DNA of 64,000 bases from Arthrobacter woluwensis (GTDB taxonomy: Bacteria > Actinomycetota > Actinomycetes > Actinomycetales > Micrococcaceae): contig NZ_JAUSXR010000001.1 in NCBI RefSeq assembly GCF_030816155.1, forward strand, positions 1,922,001-1,986,000, given 5' to 3'. Shown in pieces: positions 18,132 through 26,933 of this stretch; position 1 is the first letter of the stretch; each line of letters begins with the position of its first letter. The notes beneath the pieces are model-generated. The model worked only from the letters and a program-made list of their open reading frames with translations, was not told where the DNA came from and did not search any database. Both the position numbers and the translations under genes were made by a program.

Positions 18132-18896
18132 GTGCTGATCCTCCTCCCTCCCTCCGAAGGCAAGACCGCCGCCTCCCAGGGCCCCGGCGTCGACTTCTCC
18201 GCCCTGAGCTTCCCGGAACTGAACACCGCCCGGGCCGAGGTGCTGGAAGCGCTCGGCACCGTGAGCGCCCACGAGGACGCGCTGGAGCTGCTGGGCGTGG
18301 GAGCCTCCCTGCACGAGGAGGTGGCCCGCAACACCCGGCTCCGGCACGAATCCGCCGCCCCGGCGCACAGCGTGTACTCCGGCGTCCTCTACGACGCCCT
18401 CGGCTACGCCTCGATGACCGCCGCCCAGCGGCGCAAGGCGGATGACGCCGTCGTCATCATCTCCGCACTCTGGGGCGCCTTGAAATTCGACGACGCCGTC
18501 CCCGCCTACCGCCTGTCCATGGGCACCGCTCTGGCCGGGCTCGGCCGGCTCGCCTCCTACTGGAAGCCCCGGCTGTCCGAGGCGCTGGCCCCGCTGATCG
18601 ACGGGGAACTCCTGGTCGACTGCCGCTCCAGCACGTACGCCACCGCCTGGGTCCCGCCGGCGGAGCAGACCGTGGCGGTGAACGTGTTCCGCGAACGCGA
18701 CGGCAAGCGGAGCGTCGTGAGCCACTTCGCGAAGCACACGCGGGGCGAGCTGGCGCGGCACCTGCTCACGCGCCGAGGCAAGGCCCCGCAGTCCCCCGAG
18801 CAGCTGCTCAAAGCCGCCTCCGAGCTCTACCGGGCGGAACTCGTTCCGGGCACGGCACGCAAGGCTCACGCCCTGAACATCATCCTCACGGACTGA
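18132..18896 (+). CDS. yaaA: YaaA/DUF328 family protein (peroxide stress)
   Basis: The 254-residue protein starts at GTG with VLILLPPSEGKT, the hallmark N-terminus of the family. Later signatures are YSGVLYDALGY, SALWGALKFDDAVPAYRLSMG, YWKPRLSEAL, VDCRSSTYATAW and SHFAKHTRGELARHLL. E. coli YaaA limits free iron and protects from peroxide; the fold binds DNA. It is close to rnpB but on the opposite strand and independent of it. Confidence 0.92.
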   Translation: MLILLPPSEGKTAASQGPGVDFSALSFPELNTARAEVLEALGTVSAHEDALELLGVGASLHEEVARNTRLRHESAAPAHSVYSGVLYDALGYASMTAAQRRKADDAVVIISALWGALKFDDAVPAYRLSMGTALAGLGRLASYWKPRLSEALAPLIDGELLVDCRSSTYATAWVPPAEQTVAVNVFRERDGKRSVVSHFAKHTRGELARHLLTRRGKAPQSPEQLLKAASELYRAELVPGTARKAHALNIILTD

Positions 18897-18906
18897 CGAT
18901 CCCGGT

Positions 18907-19641
18907 TCAGCTCCACTCGGGGCTGCGCACCAGGATGACTCCGGAGTCCGGGCAGTACACCACGTCGTCCTCCGCGGCGGCCCTGACCTCGGCCAGGTCA
19001 CCGGGGCTCAGGTCCAGGCCCGAGCCTTCGCTGTGGCCGTGGAACAGTCGCGCCGCACCCACGCCGCGCCGGGCCAGGGTCTTCTCGTAGAGGGCCAGGA
19101 GGGCCGGATCCAGCGTGACGGCGAACGCGTCCCGTTCGCCGCGCACGCCGTCGCGTTCCGCCTCGGCCTCCGCCGTCTTCGCGGCCAGTTCGTCCTGCAC
19201 GTCACGGAGCCGGTGCTGTGCCTCGGCGAGAGCCTCCTCGGTCCTGACCACCTCGGCTTCCGCGGCTTCGAGCTCCTCCATGAGCTCCAGCTCGGTGTCC
19301 TCTTTGCCGGACTTGAACGCACTCAGCGTTTCAATGTCCTTCTGCAGCGCCATCAAGTCCTTGGAGAGGCCGCCGGAGTTGAGCCGCACCGTGTCCCGCT
19401 CGATCTTGACGTCCAGCGCGGAAACCTCGTCCTCCAGCGCGGTCAGCGCTTTCCGGACGGCGTCCCGTGCCTGCCCCGCTTCCTCGGCGCCGGCCTGAGC
19501 ATCCTCCACGGCGGCGAGAAGGGCCGGCAGACGCGGGTCCTGCTCCAGTGCCTTCAACCGCGTGGCGTTCGCCTTCAGGGCGCTGTCGAACGCCTGCAGT
19601 TCGAGGAGTCTGAGCTGCTCGGCAGCCGGTGCCTTGGCCAT
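18907..19641 (-). CDS. CT398-like coiled-coil protein with degenerate C-terminal zinc ribbon
   Basis: Of the 244 residues, about 10-170 form a long coiled coil with heptads rich in E, A and L. The C-terminus matches the C4 zinc-ribbon family seen next to nif3-like genes in actinobacteria. Here three of the four cysteines appear replaced: the first C-x2-C pair reads S-E-G-S and the second reads C-P-D-S, in VVYCPDSGVILVRSPEW. Metal binding is therefore doubtful. It follows the Nif3-like gene on the same strand after 125 bases, the usual order. Function is unknown; the family is implicated in secretion or flagellar export in other phyla. Confidence 0.8.
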   Translation of the reverse strand: MAKAPAAEQLRLLELQAFDSALKANATRLKALEQDPRLPALLAAVEDAQAGAEEAGQARDAVRKALTALEDEVSALDVKIERDTVRLNSGGLSKDLMALQKDIETLSAFKSGKEDTELELMEELEAAEAEVVRTEEALAEAQHRLRDVQDELAAKTAEAEAERDGVRGERDAFAVTLDPALLALYEKTLARRGVGAARLFHGHSEGSGLDLSPGDLAEVRAAAEDDVVYCPDSGVILVRSPEWS

Positions 19642-19766
19642 GCGGACCTCCTATGACGGCGCTGAGAATCAGGCCGCCTCTCTGGTGACAGGTGCTTTGA
19701 GACTAGGCCATATCCGGGCCGAACGAAACGCGCACTGCGCCACGGCTCATCCCGGACCGGTCCAGG

Positions 19767-20870
19767 TCAGCCTTCGCCGTCGCCGTGGGGGGTGAGGATG
19801 AAGTCCCACGGGTCCGTGTTGATCCCGCTGACGCCGATCTCGACAGGGAAACCCTGGTCCTCGAGCACGTTGTCGAGAGCCTGGGCGGCCGCGGGCAGCC
19901 AGAGCCACTCGCTCGCGAAATGGGAGACGTCGATGAGGTACGGGCGGCCACCGCGGGCGGTCTCACGTGCCTCCGACGCCGGGTGGTGCCGCAGGTCAGC
20001 GGTGATGTACACATCGGCCTGGCGCGCGCGGACGTCGTCGAAGAGGGAATCCCCCGCACCGCCGCAGATCGCCACGCGCTGCACAAGCGCGTCCCGGTCC
20101 CCCGCCACGCGGACCCCACCTGCGACGGAGGGCAGGAAACCGCAGAGCCGGGCGGCCAGCTCGGCCAGAGTGACGGCGGAGCCGAGGGCGCCGACGCGTC
20201 CCACGCCTTCCTCGGGAAGCCCGTTGCGGGCGGCCGTCAGCGGTTCGCGGTCGTGCAGCTTCAGGGCGTCGGCGATGACATCGGAGACGCCGCCCACCGC
20301 CGAGTCGCCGTTCGTGTGGACCGTCAGCAGGGCCACGCCGTTCTCGATGAGCCGGTGGATCACCCGGCCCTTGGCGGTGGTGGCGGCCACCGAACTGACG
20401 CCGCGCAGCAGCAAGGGATGGTGGGTGATCAGCAGATCGACGCCGAGGTCCACCGCCTCCTGGACCACTTCTTCGGTGGGATCCACCGCGAACTGGATGC
20501 GGCGCACCGGCTGCTCCGGCCGGCCCGTCACGAGGCCGACCTTGTCCCAGTCCTCGGCGAGCGACTCGGGCCAGAGCTCCTCGACGGCGAGCAGCACTTC
20601 GGCGAGCGTCGGCGCCTGCTGGTCCGGGGCCGCGGTGCTGGCCGCCTCACCGGTGAGGGAGGGGGCGTCCTCGGCCGGCGTCGTCGTCTCGCCCGCGGGT
20701 CCGGAGGCCGCGGCCTCCCCGCGGCGCCCGTCCGAATGCTCCTGGCCGTGAAGATCCAGCAGCTCGGCGTCGTGGGCCGCGGTTTCAGAGCCAGCGGTTT
20801 CAGCGGCCGCGGTGGGCGGAACCTGCCCTTCCAGAGCCGGTCCGGGGCTGCCGTGCGTCTCATTCTGCAT
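19767..20870 (-). CDS. Nif3-like dinuclear metal centre protein (YbgI family)
   Basis: The Nif3 domain begins at about residue 87 (TLAEVLLAVEELWPESLAEDWDKVG). It has the metal-site motifs LLITHHPLLLRG, LLTVHTNGDSAVGGV, the middle domain ADVYITADLRHH, and C-terminal DVSHFASEWLWL. The family has a hexameric toroid with two metals per subunit and is often annotated GTP cyclohydrolase I type 2; its real reaction is unsettled. The ~85-residue Ala/Glu/Gly-rich N-terminal extension is probably disordered and is unusual. The start is unsure: ATG 20870 is used, TTG 20876 is possible. It is co-directional with the coiled-coil gene. Confidence 0.88.
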   Translation of the reverse strand: MQNETHGSPGPALEGQVPPTAAAETAGSETAAHDAELLDLHGQEHSDGRRGEAAASGPAGETTTPAEDAPSLTGEAASTAAPDQQAPTLAEVLLAVEELWPESLAEDWDKVGLVTGRPEQPVRRIQFAVDPTEEVVQEAVDLGVDLLITHHPLLLRGVSSVAATTAKGRVIHRLIENGVALLTVHTNGDSAVGGVSDVIADALKLHDREPLTAARNGLPEEGVGRVGALGSAVTLAELAARLCGFLPSVAGGVRVAGDRDALVQRVAICGGAGDSLFDDVRARQADVYITADLRHHPASEARETARGGRPYLIDVSHFASEWLWLPAAAQALDNVLEDQGFPVEIGVSGINTDPWDFILTPHGDGEG

Positions 20871-21000
20871 ACTCAAGTTCTACCGCACCTCACGCGCACA
20901 GGGGCCGCTCCCCCGGTCCGCGAACGGCGCTTCTCCCAGAGCTGAACCCGCCCGGGACCATCCGGGGAACATTTCAGCTCCGTCGGCCATTGAGCATGCT

Positions 21001-21525
21001 GTGAAAACTTTCATCTTGGCCGGCGGCTGCTTCTGGTGCCTTGACGCGGTGTACCAGCAGACGCGCGGCGTCTCTTCTGTTGTTTCCGGCTACATCGGCG
21101 GGCACGTGCCCGATCCCGGCTACTACGAGGTCTGCTCCGGCACCACCGGGCATGCCGAAGCGGTGGCCGCCACCTTCGACGAGGACATCATCCCGGCCGA
21201 CGTCATCCTGGACATGTTCTTCGCTCTGCATGACCCCACCACGCTGAACCGTCAGGGCTACGACGTCGGGACCCAGTACCGGTCCGCGATGTTCTACCAG
21301 GACGAGGAGGAGGCTGAGCTGTTCCGCGCCGCCATCGAGCGCAACCAGGCGCTGTGGAGCGCCCCGATCGTCACCGAGGTGACCCGGGCCAGCCGCTTCC
21401 ACGAGGCCGAAGCGATCCACCAGGATTACTACGCCAACAACTCCGGGCAGGGATACTGTCAGGTGATCATCAATCCGAAGCTGGCCAAGGCCCGGAAATA
21501 TTACTCCGCATGGCTGAAGTCATGA
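21001..21525 (+). CDS. msrA: Peptide methionine-(S)-S-oxide reductase
   Basis: The product has 174 residues from GTG 21001, with the catalytic GCFWC at 9-13 (C10 active). Family motifs are SGYIGGHVPDPGYYEVCSGTTGHAEAV, QYRSAMFY and the C-terminal YYANNSGQGYCQVIINPKLAKAR with a possible resolving Cys. It repairs oxidised methionine in proteins using thioredoxin. The ribosome site is weak, but the start matches the family N-terminus exactly. It is 65 bases ahead of cysK and may share a transcript with the sulfur genes. Confidence 0.96.
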   Translation: MKTFILAGGCFWCLDAVYQQTRGVSSVVSGYIGGHVPDPGYYEVCSGTTGHAEAVAATFDEDIIPADVILDMFFALHDPTTLNRQGYDVGTQYRSAMFYQDEEEAELFRAAIERNQALWSAPIVTEVTRASRFHEAEAIHQDYYANNSGQGYCQVIINPKLAKARKYYSAWLKS

Positions 21526-21590
21526 CGCTGGGTGAACCGGCTCACTAGGCTTTCCTTAACCATCCACCTGGAGATAGGCAGCAGTACACC

Positions 21591-22526
21591 ATGGCACGTA
21601 TCTACGATGACGTCACTCAGCTCATCGGCCGGACCCCCCTGGTCCGGCTGAACCGTCTGACCGAGGGCCTGGACGCCACGGTCGCCGTGAAGCTCGAGTT
21701 CTACAACCCGGCCAACAGCGTCAAGGACCGCATCGGCGTGGCCATCATCGACGCGGCCGAGAAGGCCGGCGCGCTGAAGCCGGGTGGCACCATCGTGGAA
21801 GGCACGTCGGGCAACACGGGCATCGCCCTGGCCCTCGTCGGAGCGGCCCGTGGCTACAAGGTCATCCTGACCATGCCGGAGACCATGTCCACCGAACGTC
21901 GCGTCATGCTGCGCGCCTACGGCGCCGAGATCGTCCTGACCCCCGGTTCCGAGGGCATGCGCGGAGCCGTGGAGAAGGCCCAGGAGATCGTCGCCAACAC
22001 CGAGAACGCCATCTGGGCCCAGCAGTTCGCCAACCCGGCCAACCCGGCCATCCACCGCACCACCACGGCCGAGGAGATCTGGGCCGACACCGACGGTGAA
22101 GTGGACATCTTCGTGGGCGGCGTGGGCACCGGCGGCACCGTGACGGGCGTCGGCCAGGTCCTCAAGGAGCGCAAGCCTTCGGTCCAGGTCGTGGCCGTGG
22201 AGCCGAAGGACTCCCCCATCCTCAACGGCGGCGCCCCGGGCCCGCACAAGATCCAGGGCCTCGGCGCGAACTTCGTCCCGGAGGTGCTGGACACCAGCAT
22301 CTACGACGAGGTGCTGGACGCCAGCCTCGAGGACGCCGTCGCCACCGCGCGTGCGCTCGGCGTCAAGGAGGGCATCCTCGGCGGCATCTCCTCGGGTGCG
22401 GCCGTCTGGGGCGCCCTCGAGCTGGCCAAGCGTCCCGAGAACAAGGGCAAGCTGATCGTGGCGGTCGTGCCCGACTTCGGCGAGCGCTACATCTCCACCG
22501 TCCTGTACGACGACATCCGCGGCTGA
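21591..22526 (+). CDS. cysK: Cysteine synthase A (O-acetylserine sulfhydrylase)
   Basis: CysK makes L-cysteine from O-acetylserine and sulfide with PLP. The 311-residue protein has the PLP lysine K45 in [11 protein letters not shown], the substrate loop GTSGNTG at 71-77, and the PLP phosphate loop [11 protein letters not shown]. It ends [15 protein letters not shown], as in CysK. Serine acetyltransferase follows 189 bases downstream, so both steps of cysteine synthesis are together. They could form the CysK-CysE complex; the terminal isoleucine of CysE is as required for binding CysK. Confidence 0.97.
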   Translation: MARIYDDVTQLIGRTPLVRLNRLTEGLDATVAVKLEFYNPANSVKDRIGVAIIDAAEKAGALKPGGTIVEGTSGNTGIALALVGAARGYKVILTMPETMSTERRVMLRAYGAEIVLTPGSEGMRGAVEKAQEIVANTENAIWAQQFANPANPAIHRTTTAEEIWADTDGEVDIFVGGVGTGGTVTGVGQVLKERKPSVQVVAVEPKDSPILNGGAPGPHKIQGLGANFVPEVLDTSIYDEVLDASLEDAVATARALGVKEGILGGISSGAAVWGALELAKRPENKGKLIVAVVPDFGERYISTVLYDDIRG

Positions 22527-22715
22527 TCCTCCCGGCTTCGCCTGCCCGGCGTCGCCCCTCCCGTCCCGGCGGTTCCTGCGTGCTCCAGCGCACGGACCAC
22601 GGACGGAAGGCGACGTCGGGCAGTCGGCTGCCCGGGGAATTCTTTCCCGGGCCCGCTGGTTATCCGTTCAGCATCCACCACGTACGCGCCCGTGTACGGC
22701 GACCAGAAGGAAAGC

Positions 22716-23291
22716 GTGAGCTTCTTCACCCGCCTGAAAGAGGACCTCGAGAGCGCCCGCTCCCATGACCCCGCCGCCCGCGGGTCCGCGGAGAACTTCT
22801 TCGTCTATTCGGGCCTGCATGCCATCTGGGTCCACCGCGTGACGCACCGCATGTGGCAGAAGCCGGCCCTCCGCTTCCCCGCGCGAGTGCTGTCCCAGCT
22901 GACCCGCTTCCTCACGGGCATTGAGATCCATCCCGGCGCGACCGTGGGACGGCGTTTCTTCATCGACCACGGCATGGGCGTGGTCATCGGCGAGACGGCC
23001 GAGATCGGCGATGACGTCATGATCTACCACGGCGTGACGCTCGGCGGACGGTCCCTGGCCAAGGTCAAGCGGCACCCGACCATCGGCAACAGGGTCACCA
23101 TCGGCGCCGGCGCCAAGGTCCTCGGCCCCATCGTCATCGGTGACGATTCCGCGATCGGCGCCAACGCCGTCGTCGTGAAGGACGCACCCGCCAATTCGAT
23201 CGTCACCGGCATCCCCGCCACCTGGCGTCCCCGCGTGGCCGAGGTCGAGACGAAGCCCGCCGTGGACCCCGCGGAGTACTACTACATCTGA
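22716..23291 (+). CDS. cysE: Serine O-acetyltransferase
   Basis: CysE acetylates serine with acetyl-CoA, the first step to cysteine. The 191-residue short form has an N-terminal helical domain followed by a left-handed beta-helix of hexapeptide repeats ([65 protein letters not shown]). The C-terminus ends in Tyr-Ile. GTG 22716 has AAGGA 5 bases upstream; an earlier in-frame ATG at 22692 is less likely. Serine made by the nearby GlyA route could feed it. Confidence 0.95.
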   Translation: MSFFTRLKEDLESARSHDPAARGSAENFFVYSGLHAIWVHRVTHRMWQKPALRFPARVLSQLTRFLTGIEIHPGATVGRRFFIDHGMGVVIGETAEIGDDVMIYHGVTLGGRSLAKVKRHPTIGNRVTIGAGAKVLGPIVIGDDSAIGANAVVVKDAPANSIVTGIPATWRPRVAEVETKPAVDPAEYYYI

Positions 23292-23385
23292 CGGGTTCTC
23301 TCCGCCCGCGGGCCGAGAGGCCTCATGCGCAAGTCCGTCCCGGGACCGAGGCGGAGGCTGGGGCCCCGCTCCTAGCGTGGACGGT

Positions 23386-23910
23386 ATGAGAACCCTGAAG
23401 AACCCCACCGTGTCCGGTCGCGCTCGGAAGCTGACGGTCCTCGGCCTGGCCGGAGCCGCCCTAGTGCCGTTGAGCGGCTGTGGCATCGCGCCTCTGGTCG
23501 ACAACTACGACAAGCGGGAGAGCCACGACTGGCCCCGCGGAGCGGAGGCGACGAAGGACGGCGTGGCCCCCGCCTGGATCCCTGCCGGTGCGACCGACGT
23601 CCGTGAAGTCATCCGGACCACCGGTGCGGAGCGGATCCTGAAGTACTCCGGCGATGTGTCGGGCCTCCCCGCTCAGTGCACGGCGCTTCCCTCCGGCACC
23701 CAGCCGGGACCCCAGGCGGAGACCGGGGATTCGCGGAAGGCCGAGGACTTCATCTCGGAGGCCACCCTCTCCGCCGACTGGTGGCCGGCGGGTCAGGAGC
23801 GCAAGGCGAGCCATTACTGCGGCAGGTGGTGGGTGTCCGGGGCGCACGGGACCGTCTACGCGTTCGCGCCGGAGATGAAGACGATCGCCCGGCACCTCGG
23901 CAAGGACTGA
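23386..23910 (+). CDS. Putative lipoprotein of unknown function
   Basis: The 174-residue protein has a lipoprotein signal: a basic start, a hydrophobic helix (LTVLGLAGAALVPL) and the lipobox L-S-G-C near residue 35. The mature part has Trp-rich and paired-Cys segments (LPAQCTAL.., SADWWPAGQER, HYCGRWWVSG), as in small actinobacterial secreted proteins with no assigned role. ATG 23386 or an in-frame GTG 23377 could be the start. No operon partner is evident. Confidence 0.7.
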   Translation: MRTLKNPTVSGRARKLTVLGLAGAALVPLSGCGIAPLVDNYDKRESHDWPRGAEATKDGVAPAWIPAGATDVREVIRTTGAERILKYSGDVSGLPAQCTALPSGTQPGPQAETGDSRKAEDFISEATLSADWWPAGQERKASHYCGRWWVSGAHGTVYAFAPEMKTIARHLGKD

Positions 23911-23923
23911 CCGCATCGCGCGC

Positions 23924-23980
23924 TGCGTGCTCAGTTGTTGCGGGTGTTCGCCGGGAACACCCGCAACAACTGAGCACGCA
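23924..23980. repeat. Perfect 26-bp inverted repeat (REP-like palindrome)
   Basis: Bases 23924-23949 are exactly complementary to 23955-23980, with a 5-base loop GCCGG. The arm begins TGCGTGCTCAGTTGTTGCGG. It is longer and less GC-biased than the terminators nearby and lies beside an ordinary terminator, so it may be a dispersed palindromic element rather than a terminator alone. Confidence 0.8.
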
Positions 23981-24007
23981 ACGCGATTGGCAACTCAGGG
24001 CGATGAA

Positions 24008-24054
24008 GCACGACGGCGGCCCCCACCGGAAGGTGAGGGCCGCCGTCGTCGTGC
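24008..24054. terminator. Terminator between convergent lipoprotein gene and gnd
   Basis: GCACGACGGCGGCCC..CACC pairs with GGTG..GGGCCGCCGTCGTCGTGC around a GGAA loop with small bulges. It lies 8 bases from the gnd stop. Confidence 0.7.
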
Positions 24055-24061
24055 AGGGGTG

Positions 24062-25498
24062 TCAGTGGGTGTCGACCGCGCTGACCTCGGTGCGGTCACC
24101 GCTCCACTGGGTGTGGAACGTGCCCTCTTCATCCACGCGCCCGTAGGTGTGGGCGCCGAAGAGATCACGCTGGCCCTGGATCAGGGCGGCGGGCAGGCGC
24201 TTGCGGCGCAGACCGTCGTAGTAGGCCAGCGAGGAGGAGAACACCGGCACCGGGATGCCCAGCTGGACGGCGGTGGCCACCACGCGGCGCCAGGCCGGGA
24301 CGGCCTCGCCCACGGACTTCGCGAACGCCGGGGCGAACAGGAGGTTCTCCGGCTTGGCGTCGCCTTCGTAGGCGGCCATGATGTCCTTGAGCAGCTCGGC
24401 GCGGATGATGCAGCCGGCGCGCCACAGAGAGGCGATCTCGTCCAGCTTGAGGTCCCAGCCGTACTCCTTGGCGGCGCTGGTCAGCATGTCCAGGCCCTGC
24501 GCGTAGCTCACGAGCTTGGAGGCGTAGAGGGCCTGGCGGACGTCCTCCACGAAGTTCTCGGGAAGCGCCACCTCGATCTCGTGGCCTTCCAGGGTCTCCT
24601 GGGCGATCGCGCGCTGACCGCGCTGCGAGGAGATGCCGCGGGCGAACACGGACTCGGCGATGCCGGAGACCGGCGAACCCAGATCCAGAGCGGACTGGAC
24701 CGTCCAGCGGCCGGTGCCCTTCTGGCCGGCGGAGTCGACCACGACGTCCACGAACGGCTTGCCCGTCTTGGCGTCCACGTGGCCGAGCACCTCGGCGGAG
24801 ATCTCGATCAGGAAGGAGGACAGTTCGCCCTTGTTCCACTCTTCGAAGATCTTGGCCTGTTCCGCGGGCTCGATGCCGGCGGCGCTGCGCAGCAGGTCGT
24901 AGGCCTCACCGATGACCTGCATGTCGGCGTACTCGATGCCGTTGTGGACCATCTTGACGAAGTGGCCGGCGCCGTCGGTGCCGATCCAGGCGCAGCAGGG
25001 CTCTCCGTCCACGTGGGCGGAGATCTTCTCCAGCAGCGGGCCGAGAGCCTCGTAGGACTCCTTGGAGCCGCCGGGCATGATGGACGGGCCGTTGAGCGCG
25101 CCCTCCTCGCCACCGGAGACGCCGACGCCCACGAAGTGCAGGCCCTTCTCCGCCAGCGCGGCTTCTCGGCGGCGCGTGTCCGTGTAGTGGGAGTTGCCGG
25201 CGTCGATCACGATGTCGCCCTCGTCCAGCAGCGGGACGAGCTGGTCCACGACAGCGTCGACCGGAGCACCCGCCTTCACCATGATGAGCACGCGGCGCGG
25301 CTTCTCGAGCGAGTCGACGAGTTCCTGGAGGCTCTCCGTGCGGACGAAGTCGCCTTCGTCGCCGTGGGCGGCGAGCAGGGCGTCCGTCTTCTCCACGGAG
25401 CGGTTGTGCAGAGCGACCGTGAAGCCGTTCCGGGCGAGGTTCCGGGCCAGATTGGCCCCCATGACGGCGAGACCGGTGACACCGATTTGTGCAGGCAT
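24062..25498 (-). CDS. gnd: 6-Phosphogluconate dehydrogenase, decarboxylating
   Basis: This enzyme oxidises 6-phosphogluconate to ribulose 5-phosphate and CO2 with NADP in the pentose phosphate pathway. The 478-residue long form has the Rossmann loop GVTGLAVMGANLARN at the N-terminus, HNRS after strand 2, the substrate loop GVGVSGGEEGALNGPSIMPGG, GHFVKMVHNGIEY with the catalytic Lys, and IAQETLEGHEIEV in the helical domain. It is divergent from a GntR-family regulator, 191 bases away, which probably controls it. Confidence 0.97.
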   Translation of the reverse strand: MPAQIGVTGLAVMGANLARNLARNGFTVALHNRSVEKTDALLAAHGDEGDFVRTESLQELVDSLEKPRRVLIMVKAGAPVDAVVDQLVPLLDEGDIVIDAGNSHYTDTRRREAALAEKGLHFVGVGVSGGEEGALNGPSIMPGGSKESYEALGPLLEKISAHVDGEPCCAWIGTDGAGHFVKMVHNGIEYADMQVIGEAYDLLRSAAGIEPAEQAKIFEEWNKGELSSFLIEISAEVLGHVDAKTGKPFVDVVVDSAGQKGTGRWTVQSALDLGSPVSGIAESVFARGISSQRGQRAIAQETLEGHEIEVALPENFVEDVRQALYASKLVSYAQGLDMLTSAAKEYGWDLKLDEIASLWRAGCIIRAELLKDIMAAYEGDAKPENLLFAPAFAKSVGEAVPAWRRVVATAVQLGIPVPVFSSSLAYYDGLRRKRLPAALIQGQRDLFGAHTYGRVDEEGTFHTQWSGDRTEVSAVDTH

Positions 25499-25587
25499 CT
25501 ACACTCCAAGTCAATGCTAGTAATCTGATTTTAACAAGACGTTTTCAACCCTACGTCCTGGACACCGGCGACGGAAGAGCAAGCTGT

Positions 25588-25602
25588 AAGGTGAAACACC
25601 TT
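25588..25602. promoter_or_regulatory. Candidate GntR operator between gnd and its regulator
   Basis: AAGGTG-AAA-CACCTT is a perfect 6-bp dyad in the AT-rich 191-base gap between the divergent genes. Confidence 0.45.
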
Positions 25603-25689
25603 TAACGTGGTCGGGGCGGAATCCGCCGGAAGAACCTACGCTGGTGTTACTTCACATTTGACCACTTCACCCTGAGGATTTCGACATCG

Positions 25690-26439
25690 ATGACGAGCCG
25701 TCAGCCCAGCCTTCACCACCAGGCACTGGAGATCCTCGGACGCAGGATCGTGACGGGAGACCTTCCCGCAGGTCACGTCATGCTGGCGGAGAATCTTGAG
25801 GCCGAGCTCAAAGTGTCACGGTCCGTGGTCCGTGAAGCCGTCCGGGTGCTCCAGTCGATCGGCATGGTGGAGAGCATCAAGCGCGTGGGGATCCGCGTGC
25901 GTCCAGCCCACGCCTGGAATCCCTTCGACTCCAGCGTGATCCGCTGGAAGATGGACAGCGACGCGCGGGGCGCCCAATTGCGGTCCCTCGCGGAACTGCG
26001 GTCCGCGGTGGAGCCCGTGGCCAGTGAGCTCGCAGCGCAGAACGCACCCTTCGCCATGCGCCGCGAGCTGCTGCAGGTGGCCGAGGAGATGGCGAGAGTG
26101 GGTCGCCAGGGGAAGCTCGAACGCTTCCTCGACCTCGACACGCGCTTCCACGCCCTGGTGCTCAGTGGCTCCGGCAACGAGATGTTCGCGACCCTCATCG
26201 GACAGGTCGCCGAGACCCTGGCCGGTCGCACCACCCACGGGCTCATGCCAAGCCAGCCCAAGGAGGAAGCGCTCCAATGGCACCTCGACGTGGCCCGGGC
26301 GATCCTCGACGGCAAAGCGGCGGCCGCCCGCCGCGCCTCGGCCAAGCTGATCAACGAGACCATCGAGGACCTCTCGTCCCAGTGGGCCGGTCAGCCGCGC
26401 GTCTTCGTCCCGCTCAAGCCGCTCAGCACGCAAGCCTAG
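25690..26439 (+). CDS. GntR-family regulator (FCD/FadR type), probably of gluconate metabolism
   Basis: The 249-residue protein has an N-terminal winged helix (about 9-75, with AENLEAELKVSRSVVREAVRVLQSIGMVE) and a C-terminal FCD helical domain with metal-ligand-type residues (DLDTRFHALVLSGSGN, WHLDVARAIL). The conserved NPFDSSVIRWKM segment after the winged helix is typical of sugar-acid regulators. Divergence from gnd suggests response to gluconate or 6-phosphogluconate, though no gluconate kinase or permease is nearby. TGAGGA precedes the ATG. Confidence 0.87.
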   Translation: MTSRQPSLHHQALEILGRRIVTGDLPAGHVMLAENLEAELKVSRSVVREAVRVLQSIGMVESIKRVGIRVRPAHAWNPFDSSVIRWKMDSDARGAQLRSLAELRSAVEPVASELAAQNAPFAMRRELLQVAEEMARVGRQGKLERFLDLDTRFHALVLSGSGNEMFATLIGQVAETLAGRTTHGLMPSQPKEEALQWHLDVARAILDGKAAAARRASAKLINETIEDLSSQWAGQPRVFVPLKPLSTQA

Positions 26440-26503
26440 CGGCGACTCCGCCGCGCGCGAACGCCGGGCACCGCACCCTATGACAGAACGACGGCGGGGC
26501 GGA

Positions 26504-26545
26504 ACGACGGCGGGGCCGGCCCCGAAGGACCGGCCCCGCCGTCGT
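26504..26545. terminator. Terminator between convergent genes
   Basis: A perfect 16-bp stem (26504-26519 with 26530-26545) with a 10-base loop separates the GntR gene from the GlsB-like gene. Confidence 0.8.
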
Positions 26546-26558
26546 CGTCAGCACACCG

Positions 26559-26819
26559 TCAGGCGCGCCGCTTCGTGATCAGGCCCCAGATGAAGAGCAC
26601 CACCAGCGAGCCGACGATCGCCAGCAGCCAGGTGGACAGGGACCAGAATTCATTCACGCCGACATTGAAGATGGCTGATCCTATCCAGCCACCGACCAAG
26701 GCGCCCACCACTCCGAGGAGCAGGGTCGCCAGCCAGCCGCCGCCCTGCTCGCCCGGCATGAGGGCCTTCGCAATCGCGCCGGCGATGAGTCCAAGGACGA
26801 TCCAACCAAGAAATCCCAT
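26559..26819 (-). CDS. GlsB/YeaQ/YmgE-family stress membrane protein
   Basis: The 86-residue protein has three membrane helices and the family pattern MGFLGWIVLGLIAGAIAKAL, GGGWLATLLLGVVGALVGGW, then a last helix and a short basic tail. It belongs to the transglycosylase-associated family induced by stress in many bacteria; the molecular role is unknown. It is downstream of and co-directional with the PaiB-like gene, 114 bases apart. Confidence 0.9.
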   Translation of the reverse strand: MGFLGWIVLGLIAGAIAKALMPGEQGGGWLATLLLGVVGALVGGWIGSAIFNVGVNEFWSLSTWLLAIVGSLVVLFIWGLITKRRA

Positions 26820-26933
26820 GATGAACCTTTCTGTAGAAAGCCTTCTCAGAGCCCGGTTGAGGCTTCTTTCAGCCTACCGTCAGACTCCCGCACCCGGCGG
26901 ACCTGACTTTTCGAGGGCGTGCCGGGATGGGCT

